Of a stretch of DNA of 64,000 nt, positions 46,911-56,741 are shown one piece after another. How positions within the stretch are numbered: position 1 is the first letter of the stretch; every line of letters starts with the position of its first letter. The translations under genes and the position numbers were made by a program. A model generated the notes under the pieces. That model was not told the DNA's origin. It saw only the letters and a list, made by a program, of their open reading frames with translations, and did not search any database. The stretch is from Methylotenera sp. (lineage in GTDB: Bacteria; Pseudomonadota; Gammaproteobacteria; Burkholderiales; Methylophilaceae), in contig NZ_JAQSCU010000013.1 in assembly GCF_029945535.1 (NCBI RefSeq), positions 373,522-437,521 on the forward strand, written 5' to 3'.

Positions 46911-47858
46911 ATGAAAGTACTCGTGTTGGGAGGTAATGGTTTTATAGGAAGCAGCATCGTGGCAAAGCTTAAGCAGCAGGGCGTTCATGTGTTAATCGGT
47001 AGCCGTAATCCAACTGAGAATGTCGATATGGTGAACCTACGCATGCAAGAAATGTTGCTTGTGGATGATTGGCTGCCAGTATTGAAAGGCATTGATATTG
47101 TCGTAAACTCTGTGGGAATTTTGCGTGAAAGAAATCTTCTGTCACGTGTTCAATCAAAACGTGAAACTTATGACAAGGTGCATAATTTAGCGCCAACGGC
47201 CTTAGCGCAGGCTTGTGCCAAGCTTAATGTGCGATTAATTCATATTTCTGTGATTGGACTAACAAATCTCGCAAAAAGTCGTTTTATACGTTCAAAATTT
47301 GCAGGCGAACAAGGCATTATAAGTAGTGGTGCGCAAGCGATTTTAGTTCGTCCGTCATTATTGGATGACGCTGGCGGCTATGGTGCAAAATGGTTCAGAA
47401 GGGTGGCAACATGGCCTGTGCAGTTTGTGATGAAGTCAAAGGGTTTGATTGCACCATTGCAAGTAACCGATTTGGGTGAGGCTGTGGCAAATCTATGTCA
47501 AATGGAATTTGATACCTTACCAAAAGTAATAGAGCTTGGTGGGAATGAAATTTTTGCTATTGAGCAATACTTAACTAAGTTGCGCATACAAACCAATAAA
47601 ACACGCGCCTTACAGATTGCAATGCCTAAAATTGCGGTGCGACTATTTAGCCATATTTTTGACTTGTTGGTGTGGACGCCATTGTCATTTGGTCACTTTG
47701 AGTTAATGCAAGGCTATAACGTGCCTGCGAAAAATATGCTGCCTATACTACTTGGACGTAACCCGATTGAGGTGGGCGTGAAGGCGGAGCGCGATTACTT
47801 GAATTTGCCTTACATGCAATTAGAGCTAGGAAAGCTAAAAGTGATTAGAGGCATTTAA
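46911..47858 (+). CDS. NAD(P)-binding SDR-family protein (NDUFA9/epimerase-like)
   Basis: The 315-residue protein has the Rossmann signature VLGGNGFIGSSIV at residues 5-17, VVNSVGILRE, and an atypical-SDR middle (YDKVHNLAPTALAQAC) without a canonical YxxxK. It resembles the complex-I NDUFA9-like/atypical SDR group, often linked to lipid or quinone modification. It is expressed from a promoter shared with the GbsR-type regulator and clusters with a DCC protein. It converges on bpt with an 8-bp gap. Confidence 0.82.
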   Translation: MKVLVLGGNGFIGSSIVAKLKQQGVHVLIGSRNPTENVDMVNLRMQEMLLVDDWLPVLKGIDIVVNSVGILRERNLLSRVQSKRETYDKVHNLAPTALAQACAKLNVRLIHISVIGLTNLAKSRFIRSKFAGEQGIISSGAQAILVRPSLLDDAGGYGAKWFRRVATWPVQFVMKSKGLIAPLQVTDLGEAVANLCQMEFDTLPKVIELGGNEIFAIEQYLTKLRIQTNKTRALQIAMPKIAVRLFSHIFDLLVWTPLSFGHFELMQGYNVPAKNMLPILLGRNPIEVGVKAERDYLNLPYMQLELGKLKVIRGI

Positions 47859-47866
47859 TCAATCGG

Positions 47867-48616
47867 TTAAGTGAGCTGCCATTCTCCATCAATCAGCATT
47901 TCAAGTGGCTTATAATTTTGTTTATAAGCCATTTTTTTGCTTTCTCTAATCCAATATCCTAAGTATAAGTAAGGAAAGTTGAGCGTTTTAGCCCATTCAA
48001 CCTGCCATAGGATGTTGTAAGTACCTAAGCTTGCGCGCGGGTCGCTGGTGTCGTAAAAAGTGTACACAGCTGAGATGCCATCTAGCACGATATCAATCAC
48101 GCTGACCATTTTAAGCTGATCGTTTTCTCTAAATTCTACCATCACGCTTTCTACGTTGGTTTGGCATAAAAAACTCTGGTATTGCTCAATCTTTTCAATT
48201 TCTGTAATTCGTTCTGCATCTAGTTCAGAATTTTGTTCAGATTCCGCATGACGTGCTGCTTGATAAGCTGCGTATAGTTCGTAATGCTCTTCATGATATG
48301 CAATCGGCAGAATGGTTGTAGTGAGATTTTGGTGTTGCTTGAACGCGCGTTTCTGACTGCGGGTTGGCACAAAATCACTTAGCATAACTCTTACTGGTAT
48401 GCATTCTCGGCAGCTTTCGCAATGCGGTCTGTAGGCAAACTTACCACTACGTCTAAAGCCTTGCTGAATCAGGCCACTGTATATGTGTGCGTCAATTAAA
48501 TGTTGCGGTGTGGCAATTAAACTTTGAGCGAGTTTATTCGGCAGATAACCGCAAGTGTAGCCAGTAGTGACGTAAAACTGCAATTTACTTAGGGGTGGTT
48601 CTGATGGAATTGTCAT
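47867..48616 (-). CDS. bpt: Bpt, aspartate/glutamate leucyltransferase (ATE1-like)
   Basis: The protein (249 residues) has the ATE N-terminal Cys cluster (TTGYTCGYLP and YRPHCESCRECIPVRV) and the C-terminal GNAT-like half (YLYLGYWIRESKKMAYKQNYKPLE). Bacterial Bpt transfers Leu from Leu-tRNA to N-terminal Asp or Glu, marking proteins for ClpAP. The ATG at 48616 is 1 bp after the aat stop; an in-frame GTG at 48625 would overlap aat. The pair gives full coverage of the bacterial N-degron pathway. Confidence 0.9.
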   Translation of the reverse strand: MTIPSEPPLSKLQFYVTTGYTCGYLPNKLAQSLIATPQHLIDAHIYSGLIQQGFRRSGKFAYRPHCESCRECIPVRVMLSDFVPTRSQKRAFKQHQNLTTTILPIAYHEEHYELYAAYQAARHAESEQNSELDAERITEIEKIEQYQSFLCQTNVESVMVEFRENDQLKMVSVIDIVLDGISAVYTFYDTSDPRASLGTYNILWQVEWAKTLNFPYLYLGYWIRESKKMAYKQNYKPLEMLIDGEWQLT

Positions 48617-48617
48617 A

Positions 48618-49319
48618 CTAAGCACTTACCAAAAATTTTAGATGTTGAATAAAAAGATCTCGCTCAATCTCACGTCCACCAAAGCTGGCGAGTAACGGTG
48701 TTTTCATCTGGCAATCTATCAGGCCAACATTTTGTTTTTGTAAGTATCTTACCAGATGTACAAAGGCTACTTTTGAAGCATCTGTCACATGATGAAACAT
48801 ACTTTCTCCATAAAACATGTGCCCAATCTTAATGCCATAACAGCCGCCGACTAATTGATTATCAAGCCAGCTTTCCATACTTATGGCATAGCCTAAACGG
48901 TTAAGTTCACAATAAGCGGCTATCATTTCATGGCTAATCCAAGTACCTGCCGGGTTATTGTTTTTGTCTAATCTAGGTGTATTGCTACAGGCGGTCATGA
49001 CTGCACTAAAACTTGTATTAAAACGCACCTCGAAAGGCTGTTTTTTGAGTGTTTTTCTTAGTGAATTCGATATTTTTAGCTCATCTGGAAAAAGGACCAT
49101 GCGTGGGCTTGGGCTCCACCACATCACAGGTTCGTTCTCGTTAAACCATGGAAATATTCCTTGCTGATAAGCTTCTAGCAGACGTGTTGCAGATAAATCG
49201 CCCCCAATCGCAATTAAACCATTTGGCTCTTTGAGTGCCATAGATAAAGACGGAAACTCGCAGTCATCCTCTAGGCTAGCGACACGTCCGCTGGGCAATT
49301 GATAATAGGCGTAGCTCAT
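48618..49319 (-). CDS. aat: Leucyl/phenylalanyl-tRNA-protein transferase
   Basis: The 233-residue protein has LIAIGGDLSATRLLEAYQQGIFPWF, WWSPSPRMV and GGCYGIKIGHMFYGESMFH, all hallmarks of Aat. It adds Leu or Phe to N-terminal Lys or Arg of proteins, creating N-degrons for ClpS/ClpAP. It heads the aat-bpt operon. Confidence 0.95.
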   Translation of the reverse strand: MSYAYYQLPSGRVASLEDDCEFPSLSMALKEPNGLIAIGGDLSATRLLEAYQQGIFPWFNENEPVMWWSPSPRMVLFPDELKISNSLRKTLKKQPFEVRFNTSFSAVMTACSNTPRLDKNNNPAGTWISHEMIAAYCELNRLGYAISMESWLDNQLVGGCYGIKIGHMFYGESMFHHVTDASKVAFVHLVRYLQKQNVGLIDCQMKTPLLASFGGREIERDLFIQHLKFLVSA

Positions 49320-49394
49320 AAATTTCGTGTGAATTTAACGGTCGATTTGATTGAAGTTAAATGTTAGTTTACCTTGTTTAGCCTTTATGATTAA

Positions 49395-49760
49395 ATGAAT
49401 CCTATGTCTTTGTCATCACATAAACTTTTAAGATTATTCGTGTTGCTTTTGTTGACAGTTTTTATTAGTGAAACTGTCTATGCAAGCGGCATGATGGCAT
49501 CTGTAGAAGTTACTCCCAGCCATGTAGAAATGCAGGCTGAGCCTTGCCATGACGAGCAGCTTGTTCAGCAAGCTCATAAAAAGCAACACGCGCATGCAAG
49601 CTGTAAAGATTGCAGTCATTGTTTTGCATGCTTTTCAATGATGGTGCAAGCGCCTTTGAGTACACCTGCTTTACAAAAAACGGTGATTGCAACAGCACTC
49701 TTTGTTGAAATTTATCATTCTCCTAGCACTGCCCAACCTCAAAAACCACCCATCGCTTAG
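49395..49760 (+). CDS. Small exported His/Cys-rich protein, possibly copper-binding
   Basis: The 121-residue protein has a signal peptide (LLRLFVLLLLTVFISETVYA, cleavage near 30), a His-rich stretch and the repeated motif SCKDCSHCFACF (C-x2-C-x2-C-x2-C), then a hydrophobic segment. It precedes a TolC-like lipoprotein and a multicopper oxidase, so periplasmic copper binding is a reasonable inference. I do not recognise a defined family. Start could be ATG 49395 or 49404. Confidence 0.65.
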   Translation: MNPMSLSSHKLLRLFVLLLLTVFISETVYASGMMASVEVTPSHVEMQAEPCHDEQLVQQAHKKQHAHASCKDCSHCFACFSMMVQAPLSTPALQKTVIATALFVEIYHSPSTAQPQKPPIA

Positions 49761-49834
49761 CTCATAAGCTTTTTCCTGCCCGTCGTTTGCGCATTTGTAA
49801 GCGATGAGCAGGTCATCAATTTTAGTTTTATTGT

Positions 49835-49855
49835 AGATCTTACACAGTAAGACCT
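49835..49855. promoter_or_regulatory. Imperfect inverted repeat before the TolC-like gene
   Basis: AGATCTTAC (49835-49843) and GTAAGACCT (49847-49855) are complementary with one mismatch around a 3-base centre, 22 bp before the TolC-like ATG. It could be a metal-regulator operator or a leader hairpin. Confidence 0.4.
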
Positions 49856-49876
49856 GATTCTATAGATGGGATGTAT

Positions 49877-51238
49877 ATGAGATTTTTCCGAATAATGCTC
49901 ACTTGCGTATTAGCCAGCTTGGCTCTCGGCGGCTGCGCAACATTTTCCCAAGACGGCGGTTTTGGTGGGGTGAAAAAAGCAAGCGCAGAGCATATTAAGC
50001 AAGAAATCGTTTGGCCAAAAACTGAGGTAGAACACAAAGCTGTAGCCGATAGAGTAGCTGAGCTATTAAAAACACCTTTGAATGCCGATACTGCTGTGCA
50101 GTTCGCTTTGCTCAATAATAAAGATTTACAGGCTTCGTTTTACCAACTAGGTATTTCTGAAGCGGATGTTGTGCAAGCAGGTCGCTTACCAAATCCAAAG
50201 TTTTCTATGTTGTATGCCAGAAATAACGGTGATTACAAAATAGAACAAGCGCTGACTTTTAACATTTTTTCGCTGGTCACCATGCCAAAAATGTTGGAAA
50301 TTGAGCGTAGCAACTTTGAAAAGACCAAGCAATCCGTCGCACTTGATGTTCTAAATTTAGCGAATGAAACGCGGCTTGCTTATTTTAATGCTGTAGCCGC
50401 AAATGAGCGTTTGAGTTATAGCGAACAAGTCAAAGAGTCTGCAGAAGCCAGTGCAGAGCTGGCAAGTCGCATGGTGAAAGCCGGTAATTGGAATGCGCTT
50501 GAGCAGGCGACAGAGCAAAGTTTTTATGCCGAGGCCATTGTGGAATATGCCAATGCAAAGAATCAACAAACCAGCGCGCATGAAGCATTGTCGCGCTTGC
50601 TTGCGCTACCTGTAGACCAGCTAAGTTTAGAAAAACGTCTGCCAGACCTGCCTCAACATATAGAGGAATTGCATGCTTACGAAAAAATGGCATTTGAGCA
50701 ACGGTTGGATTTACAGGCGATGCGCCTAGAAACGCAAGCTTTAGCCAAGCAACTAGGGCTTACTAGAACCACACGTTTCATTAATGTCTTAGAAATTGGT
50801 CCTGCGCGAGTCTTAGAAGGCAGACGTGGCGATCCTTATAAAAAAGGCGTGGATATATCATTCGAGTTGCCTTTGTTTGACTGGGGTGGGGCAAAAGTCG
50901 CTCGTGCTGAGGCAACGTACATGCAGGCTGTGAATCGCACCGCGCAATTGGCGGTTAATGCGCAATCAGAAATTCGTGAAGCGTATAGTCGCTATCAGAC
51001 AAATTATGAAGTAGCTAAACATTATCGCGACGAAATTGTGCCGCTGCGTAAAAAAGTATTACAAGAGAATCAGTTGCGCTATAACGGCATGTTAATCAGC
51101 CCGTTTGAGCTGTTTACCAATGCCCGTGCGCAAGTTGCAAGTGTGAATAGCTATATCGCAACATTGAATGAATTTTGGTTGGCAGAAACTGCATTGCAGA
51201 TGTCACTTATTGGCAGTGCCAGCAAAGAAGGAAAATGA
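49877..51238 (+). CDS. TolC/CusC-family outer-membrane efflux lipoprotein
   Basis: The protein (453 residues) has a lipobox LGGC at about residues 19-22 and two OEP repeats with long helices (ALLNNKDLQASFYQLGISEADVVQAG; FELPLFDWGG). It should form a trimeric outer-membrane channel. No RND pump or periplasmic adaptor is adjacent; instead a multicopper oxidase starts within a few bases. ATG 49877 is preferred to 49871 because GGGA sits 6 bases before it. Export of copper or of another metal is inferred from context. Confidence 0.85.
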   Translation: MRFFRIMLTCVLASLALGGCATFSQDGGFGGVKKASAEHIKQEIVWPKTEVEHKAVADRVAELLKTPLNADTAVQFALLNNKDLQASFYQLGISEADVVQAGRLPNPKFSMLYARNNGDYKIEQALTFNIFSLVTMPKMLEIERSNFEKTKQSVALDVLNLANETRLAYFNAVAANERLSYSEQVKESAEASAELASRMVKAGNWNALEQATEQSFYAEAIVEYANAKNQQTSAHEALSRLLALPVDQLSLEKRLPDLPQHIEELHAYEKMAFEQRLDLQAMRLETQALAKQLGLTRTTRFINVLEIGPARVLEGRRGDPYKKGVDISFELPLFDWGGAKVARAEATYMQAVNRTAQLAVNAQSEIREAYSRYQTNYEVAKHYRDEIVPLRKKVLQENQLRYNGMLISPFELFTNARAQVASVNSYIATLNEFWLAETALQMSLIGSASKEGK

Positions 51239-51240
51239 AC

Positions 51241-52632
51241 ATGAACGACTTTTTGAGTAGACGTAACTTTTTTAAATTAGCCGGTGCTGGTATCGCCGCA
51301 TCTACCGTTAGCAAAGTTGCAATGGCGGCTTTGCCGGAGATTGTTTCAGCTGAAACTGCAAATACACAAACGCAGCTACATCCTAATACGGGGAGGCCTT
51401 ATAACCCTGTTGTAACACTGAATGGCTGGAGTTTACCTTGGCGTATGAATAATGGTGTTAAAGAGTTTCACTTAGTGGCGGAGCCAGTTGTGCGTGAAAT
51501 TGCACCTGGCATGAAAGCGCACTTATGGGGCTACAACGGCCAAAGCCCAGGTCCAACTATTGAAGTGGTGGAGGGCGATAGGGTACGTATCTTTGTGACG
51601 AATAGATTGCCCGAAGTCACCAGTGTGCATTGGCATGGGCAACCTGTACCCAATGGCATGGACGGCGTAAGTGGTTTAACACAACCTGCAATAGCGCCCA
51701 GTAAAACTTTTGTGTATGAATTTGAAGCTAAACGTGCTGGCAGCTTTATGTATCACCCACACGCCGATGAAATGACACAAATGGCGATGGGGCTGATGGG
51801 TAGCTGGGTTACGCACCCTAAAAATCCTAAATTCATGCCTGTAGATAGAGATTTTATCTTCTTGCTGAATGCTTACGATATTGACCCTGGAAGTTACACC
51901 CCAAAAATCAACACGATGTTAGATTTTAATTTATGGACATGGAATAGCCGTGCATTTCCAGGTATAGATCCACTTGTGGTGCGTAAGAATGACCGAGTGC
52001 GTATCCGTGTGGGCAATCTTACCATGACCAATCATCCCATTCATTTGCATGGTCACGAGTTTCAAGTGACAGGTACCGATGGCGGCTGGGTGCCGCCTAC
52101 AGCAAGATGGCCGGAAGTGACTACAGATATTGGCGTAGGGCAAATGCGCGCGATTGAGTTTGTGGCAAATAATCCGGGTGATTGGGCATTCCATTGTCAT
52201 AAAAGTCACCACACCATGAACGCGATGGGGCATCAGGTACCGACCTTGTTAGGTGTTCAGCAAGGAGATTTGGTTGATAAAATAAGTAATTTAGTACCAG
52301 ATTATATGGCAATGGGCGAAACTGGCATGTCTGAAATGAGCGACATGGCGGCTATGATGCCGATGCCATTACCAGAAAATACCTTGCCGATGATGACGGG
52401 TAAAGGGCAATTTGGTGATGTGAATATGGGCGGTATGTTTTCCGTATTAAAAGTTCGTGAAGGCTTGGCAAAAGGTGATTACAAAGACCCCGGACATTAT
52501 CAATTTCCAAAAGGTTCACTGGCTTATGAGTTTGTAGGCGATGCGCCAGAGCCGCCAAGGCAATCCGCGACCGATGAAAAAGCTGAAGTAGAAGTACAAG
52601 TGCGCAAACCTACAGGTCATACTGGACATTAA
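51241..52632 (+). CDS. Tat-exported multicopper oxidase (CopA-like)
   Basis: The protein (463 residues) begins with a Tat signal (SRRNFFKLAGAG) and has cupredoxin copper ligands in order: HWHGQ (about 135), HPHADE (about 173), HPIHLHGHEF (about 262) and HCHKSHHTMNAMGH (about 318). The C-terminal part is Met-rich (MSEMSDMAAMMPMP), as in copper-resistance oxidases. It likely oxidises Cu(I) in the periplasm. ATG 51241 is chosen over 51235 because GAAGGA is 8 bases upstream; both lie at the end of the tolC-like gene. The fold order is unusual in that the trinuclear ligands precede the Met-rich end. Confidence 0.9.
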   Translation: MNDFLSRRNFFKLAGAGIAASTVSKVAMAALPEIVSAETANTQTQLHPNTGRPYNPVVTLNGWSLPWRMNNGVKEFHLVAEPVVREIAPGMKAHLWGYNGQSPGPTIEVVEGDRVRIFVTNRLPEVTSVHWHGQPVPNGMDGVSGLTQPAIAPSKTFVYEFEAKRAGSFMYHPHADEMTQMAMGLMGSWVTHPKNPKFMPVDRDFIFLLNAYDIDPGSYTPKINTMLDFNLWTWNSRAFPGIDPLVVRKNDRVRIRVGNLTMTNHPIHLHGHEFQVTGTDGGWVPPTARWPEVTTDIGVGQMRAIEFVANNPGDWAFHCHKSHHTMNAMGHQVPTLLGVQQGDLVDKISNLVPDYMAMGETGMSEMSDMAAMMPMPLPENTLPMMTGKGQFGDVNMGGMFSVLKVREGLAKGDYKDPGHYQFPKGSLAYEFVGDAPEPPRQSATDEKAEVEVQVRKPTGHTGH

Positions 52633-52644
52633 TCAGGAGCTTTT

Positions 52645-52995
52645 ATGCAATATATTATTTTTAAATATTTAATCACTGCAGGCGTAGTGGTCGTGGTTTC
52701 AGAATTTGCCAAGCGCAGTGATAAGCTTGGCGGTCTGATTGCTGCGCTGCCTTTAGTAACGGTGCTCACGCTGATTTGGCTGTATGTAGAGCATCAACCA
52801 GCTAGTAAAATTGCTAATCATGCCTACTATACTTTTTGGTATGTATTGCCAACTTTACCTATGTTTTTACTTTTCCCTTACTTGCTGCCTAAATGGGGTT
52901 TTGTGCTGACGTTGGTATCTTGCGTGATATTTACTATCGTCACTTTTTTACTATTTGCCTTGTTGGTAAAACAGTTTGGTATAGACCTAATTTAG
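52645..52995 (+). CDS. DUF3147-family four-helix membrane protein
   Basis: The 116-residue protein has four hydrophobic segments (about 5-22, 30-48, 65-82 and 88-112) and matches the small DUF3147 inner-membrane family. It lies 12 bp after the multicopper oxidase and so belongs to the copper cluster by position. Its function is unknown. Confidence 0.8.
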   Translation: MQYIIFKYLITAGVVVVVSEFAKRSDKLGGLIAALPLVTVLTLIWLYVEHQPASKIANHAYYTFWYVLPTLPMFLLFPYLLPKWGFVLTLVSCVIFTIVTFLLFALLVKQFGIDLI

Positions 52996-53109
52996 ATAGG
53001 GTTAATTTCAACAAGGTTGTTATAAAAAAAGCTTCTTAATCATACGATTAGCGCGTAAAATGCCCGAACTTAAAAATTTGTAGCGAATACCTTGGAACAA
53101 TACACCACA

Positions 53110-55248
53110 ATGCTCGCAAAACCCATTCACAGCTACCGCCCTTATTGGGCGAAGCGGTTTGGTGCTGCGCCGATTTTACCTATGTCTCGTGCCGAGATGG
53201 ACGAACTTGGCTGGGATAGCTGCGACATTATTTTGATTTCTGGTGACGCTTATATTGATCATCCAAGTTTTGGTATTGCTTTAGTCGGACGTTTGCTAGA
53301 GGCTCAAGGTTTTCGCGTGGGAATTATCTCCCAACCTGATTGGCAAAACGCTAATGCTTTTAAGTCACTAGGTAAGCCTAATCTATATTTCGGCGTGACT
53401 GCTGGCAATATGGATAGCATGGTGAATCGTTACACGGCCGATAGAAAAATCCGTAGTGATGATGCTTACACGCCAGATGCTGCGCCAAATAAGCGTCCTG
53501 ATAGGGCTGTGCTAGTTTATTCGCAACGCTGTCGCGAAGCATATTCAGATGTGCCATTGGTCATTGGCAGTATTGAAGCCAGTTTGCGCCGTATTGCGCA
53601 TTACGACTACTGGAGTGATAAAGTTCGTCGCAGCGTATTGATCGATTCAAAAGCTGATATTTTGCTTTATGGCAATGCAGAACGCGCTTTAATTGAATTA
53701 AGCCATCGTATCGCTAAAGGCGAAAAAGTCGCGGATATTCAAGATATTCGCGGTACCGCTTTTTTGCGTAAAAAGATTCCAGAAGGTTGGAGTGAAATTG
53801 AAAGCACAAAGCTAGACCGTCCGGGTACCGTTGAAAAGCACGTTGACCCCTATGAAATGAAAATGGGCAAGGCGGATGCAAGTTGTGCAACAGACGAAAA
53901 CAATGCCAAGCCAACTCTACCTGAAGGTACGAAAGCGATTGAAATAGTACGTAAGCCCAAAGCCGATCGCGCTAAACAAGTGGTGCGTTTGCCAGATTAT
54001 GAAGCTGTTGCCCAAGACCCCGTGTTATATGCGCATGCTTCACGTGTGTTGCACTTGGAAGCCAACCCCGGCAACGCGCGCGCTTTGGTGCAAAAACATG
54101 GCGATAGGGAAGTGTGGTTAAACCCACCGCCAATTCCACTGACCACCAAAGAAATGGACTACGTTTACGATATGCCGTATGCGCGTAAGCCGCATCCAGC
54201 CTATGGCAACGCAAAAATTCCTGCATGGGAAATGATTCGTTTTAGTGTGAATATTATGCGCGGCTGCTTTGGCGGCTGTACTTTCTGTAGTATTACTGAA
54301 CATGAAGGCCGCATTATTCAAAGCCGTAGTGAAGCATCAATTTTGAAAGAAGTTGAAGAGATTCGCGACAAAGTTGATGGTTTCACTGGTGTGATTTCTG
54401 ACCTTGGCGGTCCAACAGCTAATATGTATCGTATTGCTTGTAAGAGCGAAACAATTGAGAAAAATTGTCGTAAGTTGAGTTGTGTGTATCCCGGTGTTTG
54501 TGAAAACTTGAATACTGACCATACAGCCTTAATTCAGTTGTATCGTAAAGCACGTGCCATTAAAGGCGTTAAGAAGATTTTAATCGGTAGTGGTGTGCGA
54601 TATGACCTTGCTGTGAAGTCGCCTGAATACGTCAAAGAGTTAGTGCAACATCACGTCGGCGGCTATTTAAAAATCGCCCCTGAGCATTCTGAAGAGAATG
54701 TACTCAGCAAAATGATGAAGCCGGGCATGGATGCGTATGATGAATTTAAAGCCATGTTTGAAAAATTTAGTGCTGAAGCAGGTAAGAAGCAGTATTTGAT
54801 TCCATATTTTATTGCGGCTCATCCGGGCACTACTGAACTGGATATGCTCAATTTAGCGCTTTGGTTGAAAAAATATGACTTTAAGTTAGATCAAGTACAA
54901 ACCTTTACGCCCACACCTATGGCAATGGCCACGGCCATGTACCATTCAGGCAAAAATCCATTGCGTAAAGTCACAGCAGATTCTGACGATGTGCCGATTC
55001 CAAAAGCCGGTAATGTGCGTAAATTGCATAAAGCATTTATTCGCTACCATGACCCTAATAACTGGCCTATGCTGCGTGAAGCCTTAATCAAAATGGGCCG
55101 TGAAGATTTAATTGGTAATGGCAAGCAGCATTTGATACCAGCTTGGCAGCCGCTTTCAAACAAGCCAATTACTACCGTGCGTGGTGAAAAGCTTGAGCGA
55201 ACCATTCGACCAAGGCGAGTGTCAGAAGTCAAACGCAAATATTCCTAA
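53110..55248 (+). CDS. YgiQ-family radical SAM protein
   Basis: The protein (712 residues) has the YgiQ N-terminal domain ([27 protein letters not shown]), a radical SAM core with the CxxxCxxC motif [18 protein letters not shown] near residue 385 and a C-terminal DUF3362 region. Such proteins use a 4Fe-4S cluster and SAM to start radical chemistry; the substrate is unknown. ATG 53110 is preferred because it gives an N-terminus similar to known YgiQ; an in-frame TTG lies at 53092. Confidence 0.9.
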   Translation: MLAKPIHSYRPYWAKRFGAAPILPMSRAEMDELGWDSCDIILISGDAYIDHPSFGIALVGRLLEAQGFRVGIISQPDWQNANAFKSLGKPNLYFGVTAGNMDSMVNRYTADRKIRSDDAYTPDAAPNKRPDRAVLVYSQRCREAYSDVPLVIGSIEASLRRIAHYDYWSDKVRRSVLIDSKADILLYGNAERALIELSHRIAKGEKVADIQDIRGTAFLRKKIPEGWSEIESTKLDRPGTVEKHVDPYEMKMGKADASCATDENNAKPTLPEGTKAIEIVRKPKADRAKQVVRLPDYEAVAQDPVLYAHASRVLHLEANPGNARALVQKHGDREVWLNPPPIPLTTKEMDYVYDMPYARKPHPAYGNAKIPAWEMIRFSVNIMRGCFGGCTFCSITEHEGRIIQSRSEASILKEVEEIRDKVDGFTGVISDLGGPTANMYRIACKSETIEKNCRKLSCVYPGVCENLNTDHTALIQLYRKARAIKGVKKILIGSGVRYDLAVKSPEYVKELVQHHVGGYLKIAPEHSEENVLSKMMKPGMDAYDEFKAMFEKFSAEAGKKQYLIPYFIAAHPGTTELDMLNLALWLKKYDFKLDQVQTFTPTPMAMATAMYHSGKNPLRKVTADSDDVPIPKAGNVRKLHKAFIRYHDPNNWPMLREALIKMGREDLIGNGKQHLIPAWQPLSNKPITTVRGEKLERTIRPRRVSEVKRKYS

Positions 55249-55322
55249 TCGGTCTTACTAGCTAAGTTAAAGTATTAGGCGTATTTGTATTGCTCATACT
55301 CCTAATACTTTAAGGTGGCTTT

Positions 55323-56186
55323 ATGATTTTGCAATTTAAACGACTGTTCAGTGCAATTGTCACGTTTGGTTTTTTAGCGCTTACTATCACTAATGTTTAC
55401 GCTGAACAGGGGTTATTCTGGAAAGTAGAATCGCCTGCCGGTAAAACTAATTACCTTTTCGGCACCATGCATACCGATGATAATCGGGTGACTAACTTTT
55501 CACCTGCTGTTGATAACGCACTAAAATCCGTAGATGCCTTTATGATGGAAACGCTAGCGCCTAATGACCCCAGCGTATTTATGATGCAGGATAGTGATTT
55601 GAAAAGCATGCTAACCGAGGTTGAGCTGGATAAAGTCTATGACTTAGCTGAGTTTCACGTGATGCACCGCAACGCTGCAATCCACATGAAGCCATGGTTA
55701 CTTGCTGTAGTCTTTGATTCACCCAAACCCCTCACACCCTTCGCGCAAGATAATCTACTGATGACTAAGTCTGAAGACGTTGGTAAAGAGGTGATTGGGA
55801 TTGAAAGTACAAAAGAACATTTTGGTGTAATGGATAGTTTTAGTCGCGATGAGCAACTAACTATGTTGCGCGCGGTATTAAAGCGCACCCCAGAGCAAAA
55901 AGAGCGTGATTTTGAATCGCTGATAGCGGCTTATTTAGCAGGCGATAGCAATAAAGTAGCCGCTCTAGACGAAAAAATTACAGGTGGCATGCTTCCACCC
56001 GCGTTGTGGGCAAAAATGCGCGCTAAGCTATTGGATGAGCGCAATGTGGTGATGGCGCAGCGTATTGCGGAAGAGGCTAATAGCAAAAGTGTATTCGTTG
56101 CAGTTGGCGCCTCACACTTGGCAGGTAAGGGCGGTTTAATTGCTAGGTTAAAAGAAGCGGGTTATAAACTAAGCCCAATCAATTAA
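55323..56186 (+). CDS. TraB/GumN-family exported protein
   Basis: The 287-residue protein has a signal peptide (cleavage near TNVYA, residue 28) and the family motifs NYLFGTMHTDD and FVAVGASHLAGKGGLIARL, whose His and Glu residues are proposed metal-dependent protease ligands. It is periplasmic or lipobox-free. Function in bacteria is poorly known. It lies 74 bp after ygiQ. Confidence 0.85.
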   Translation: MILQFKRLFSAIVTFGFLALTITNVYAEQGLFWKVESPAGKTNYLFGTMHTDDNRVTNFSPAVDNALKSVDAFMMETLAPNDPSVFMMQDSDLKSMLTEVELDKVYDLAEFHVMHRNAAIHMKPWLLAVVFDSPKPLTPFAQDNLLMTKSEDVGKEVIGIESTKEHFGVMDSFSRDEQLTMLRAVLKRTPEQKERDFESLIAAYLAGDSNKVAALDEKITGGMLPPALWAKMRAKLLDERNVVMAQRIAEEANSKSVFVAVGASHLAGKGGLIARLKEAGYKLSPIN

Positions 56187-56260
56187 GCTTCGTATGCTGT
56201 ATTTAAGGCTTAGTTGTCTTGAGGTATTCGCTTTGTGCCGCTGAGGCAGCGAAAAAGTGA

Positions 56261-56355
56261 GCAAGTTGCGCATCGCAATTGCACCAACATATAACGCTTG
56301 CACCAATAAATTGCTTGTTAGTTTGCCAAAATTGACTGGTTAAACCAGTTTTTTT
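56261..56355 (+). other. Hairpins in the 195-bp convergent gap after the TraB/GumN gene
   Basis: A hairpin at 56261-56282 (arms GCAA-G-TTGCG and CGCAATTGC around CAT, one bulge) and the short palindrome ACTGGTT-A-AACCAGT at 56335-56349 followed by six T (56350-56355). The second resembles a weak plus-strand terminator although its stem is short. No gene was seen in 56187-56381. Confidence 0.4.
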
Positions 56356-56381
56356 AACACTAGTTTTTTCTCAGTAAAACT

Positions 56382-56741
56382 CTACCTTATGCCGCCTACG
56401 TATTTATGCGGATCTATGACTTCACTCGATTCTTCGTCTTCTTCGAAAGATGGCGTTTGTGTTTTTTTGAAAGCGGTCGATTCATTTTTAGTGGCGTTTG
56501 AGTTTTCTACTGTTGCCAGCGAAGTAGATAACTTTCCGAACATCAGGATTTCAAAATGATCGACATATTCATTCAGGTCGTTTAATCCTTGATCGCGTGA
56601 AAGCGCAATAATATTTTTGGCATAAGCTTCGTTTTCAACGAGCCATTTAATATCAATGGTTCGACTTATTTTACGCCTGAGTATCACGCTAATCAGCGCG
56701 GCTACTGAAACTTTTTCAGTGCTATGCAAAGTGTCTGCCAT
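56382..56741 (-). CDS. Unrecognised 119-residue protein coupled to amt
   Basis: The protein has no signal or membrane segment. The first 75 residues look helical (VAALISVILRRKISRTIDIKW, LNDLNEYVDHFEIL); the last 45 are acidic and Ser/Thr-rich. I do not recognise a family. Its start codon overlaps the amt stop (TAATG), so it is translationally coupled to the transporter and may act on it in the cytoplasm, in the place where a glnK would often be. It lacks the PII T-loop signature, so it is not GlnK. Confidence 0.7.
   Translation of the reverse strand: MADTLHSTEKVSVAALISVILRRKISRTIDIKWLVENEAYAKNIIALSRDQGLNDLNEYVDHFEILMFGKLSTSLATVENSNATKNESTAFKKTQTPSFEEDEESSEVIDPHKYVGGIR

Noticed and set aside
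56335-56355. Strong terminator after the TraB/GumN gene
   Set aside because: The arms are complementary but a real hairpin loop leaves only a 5-bp stem; noted only as a weak candidate.
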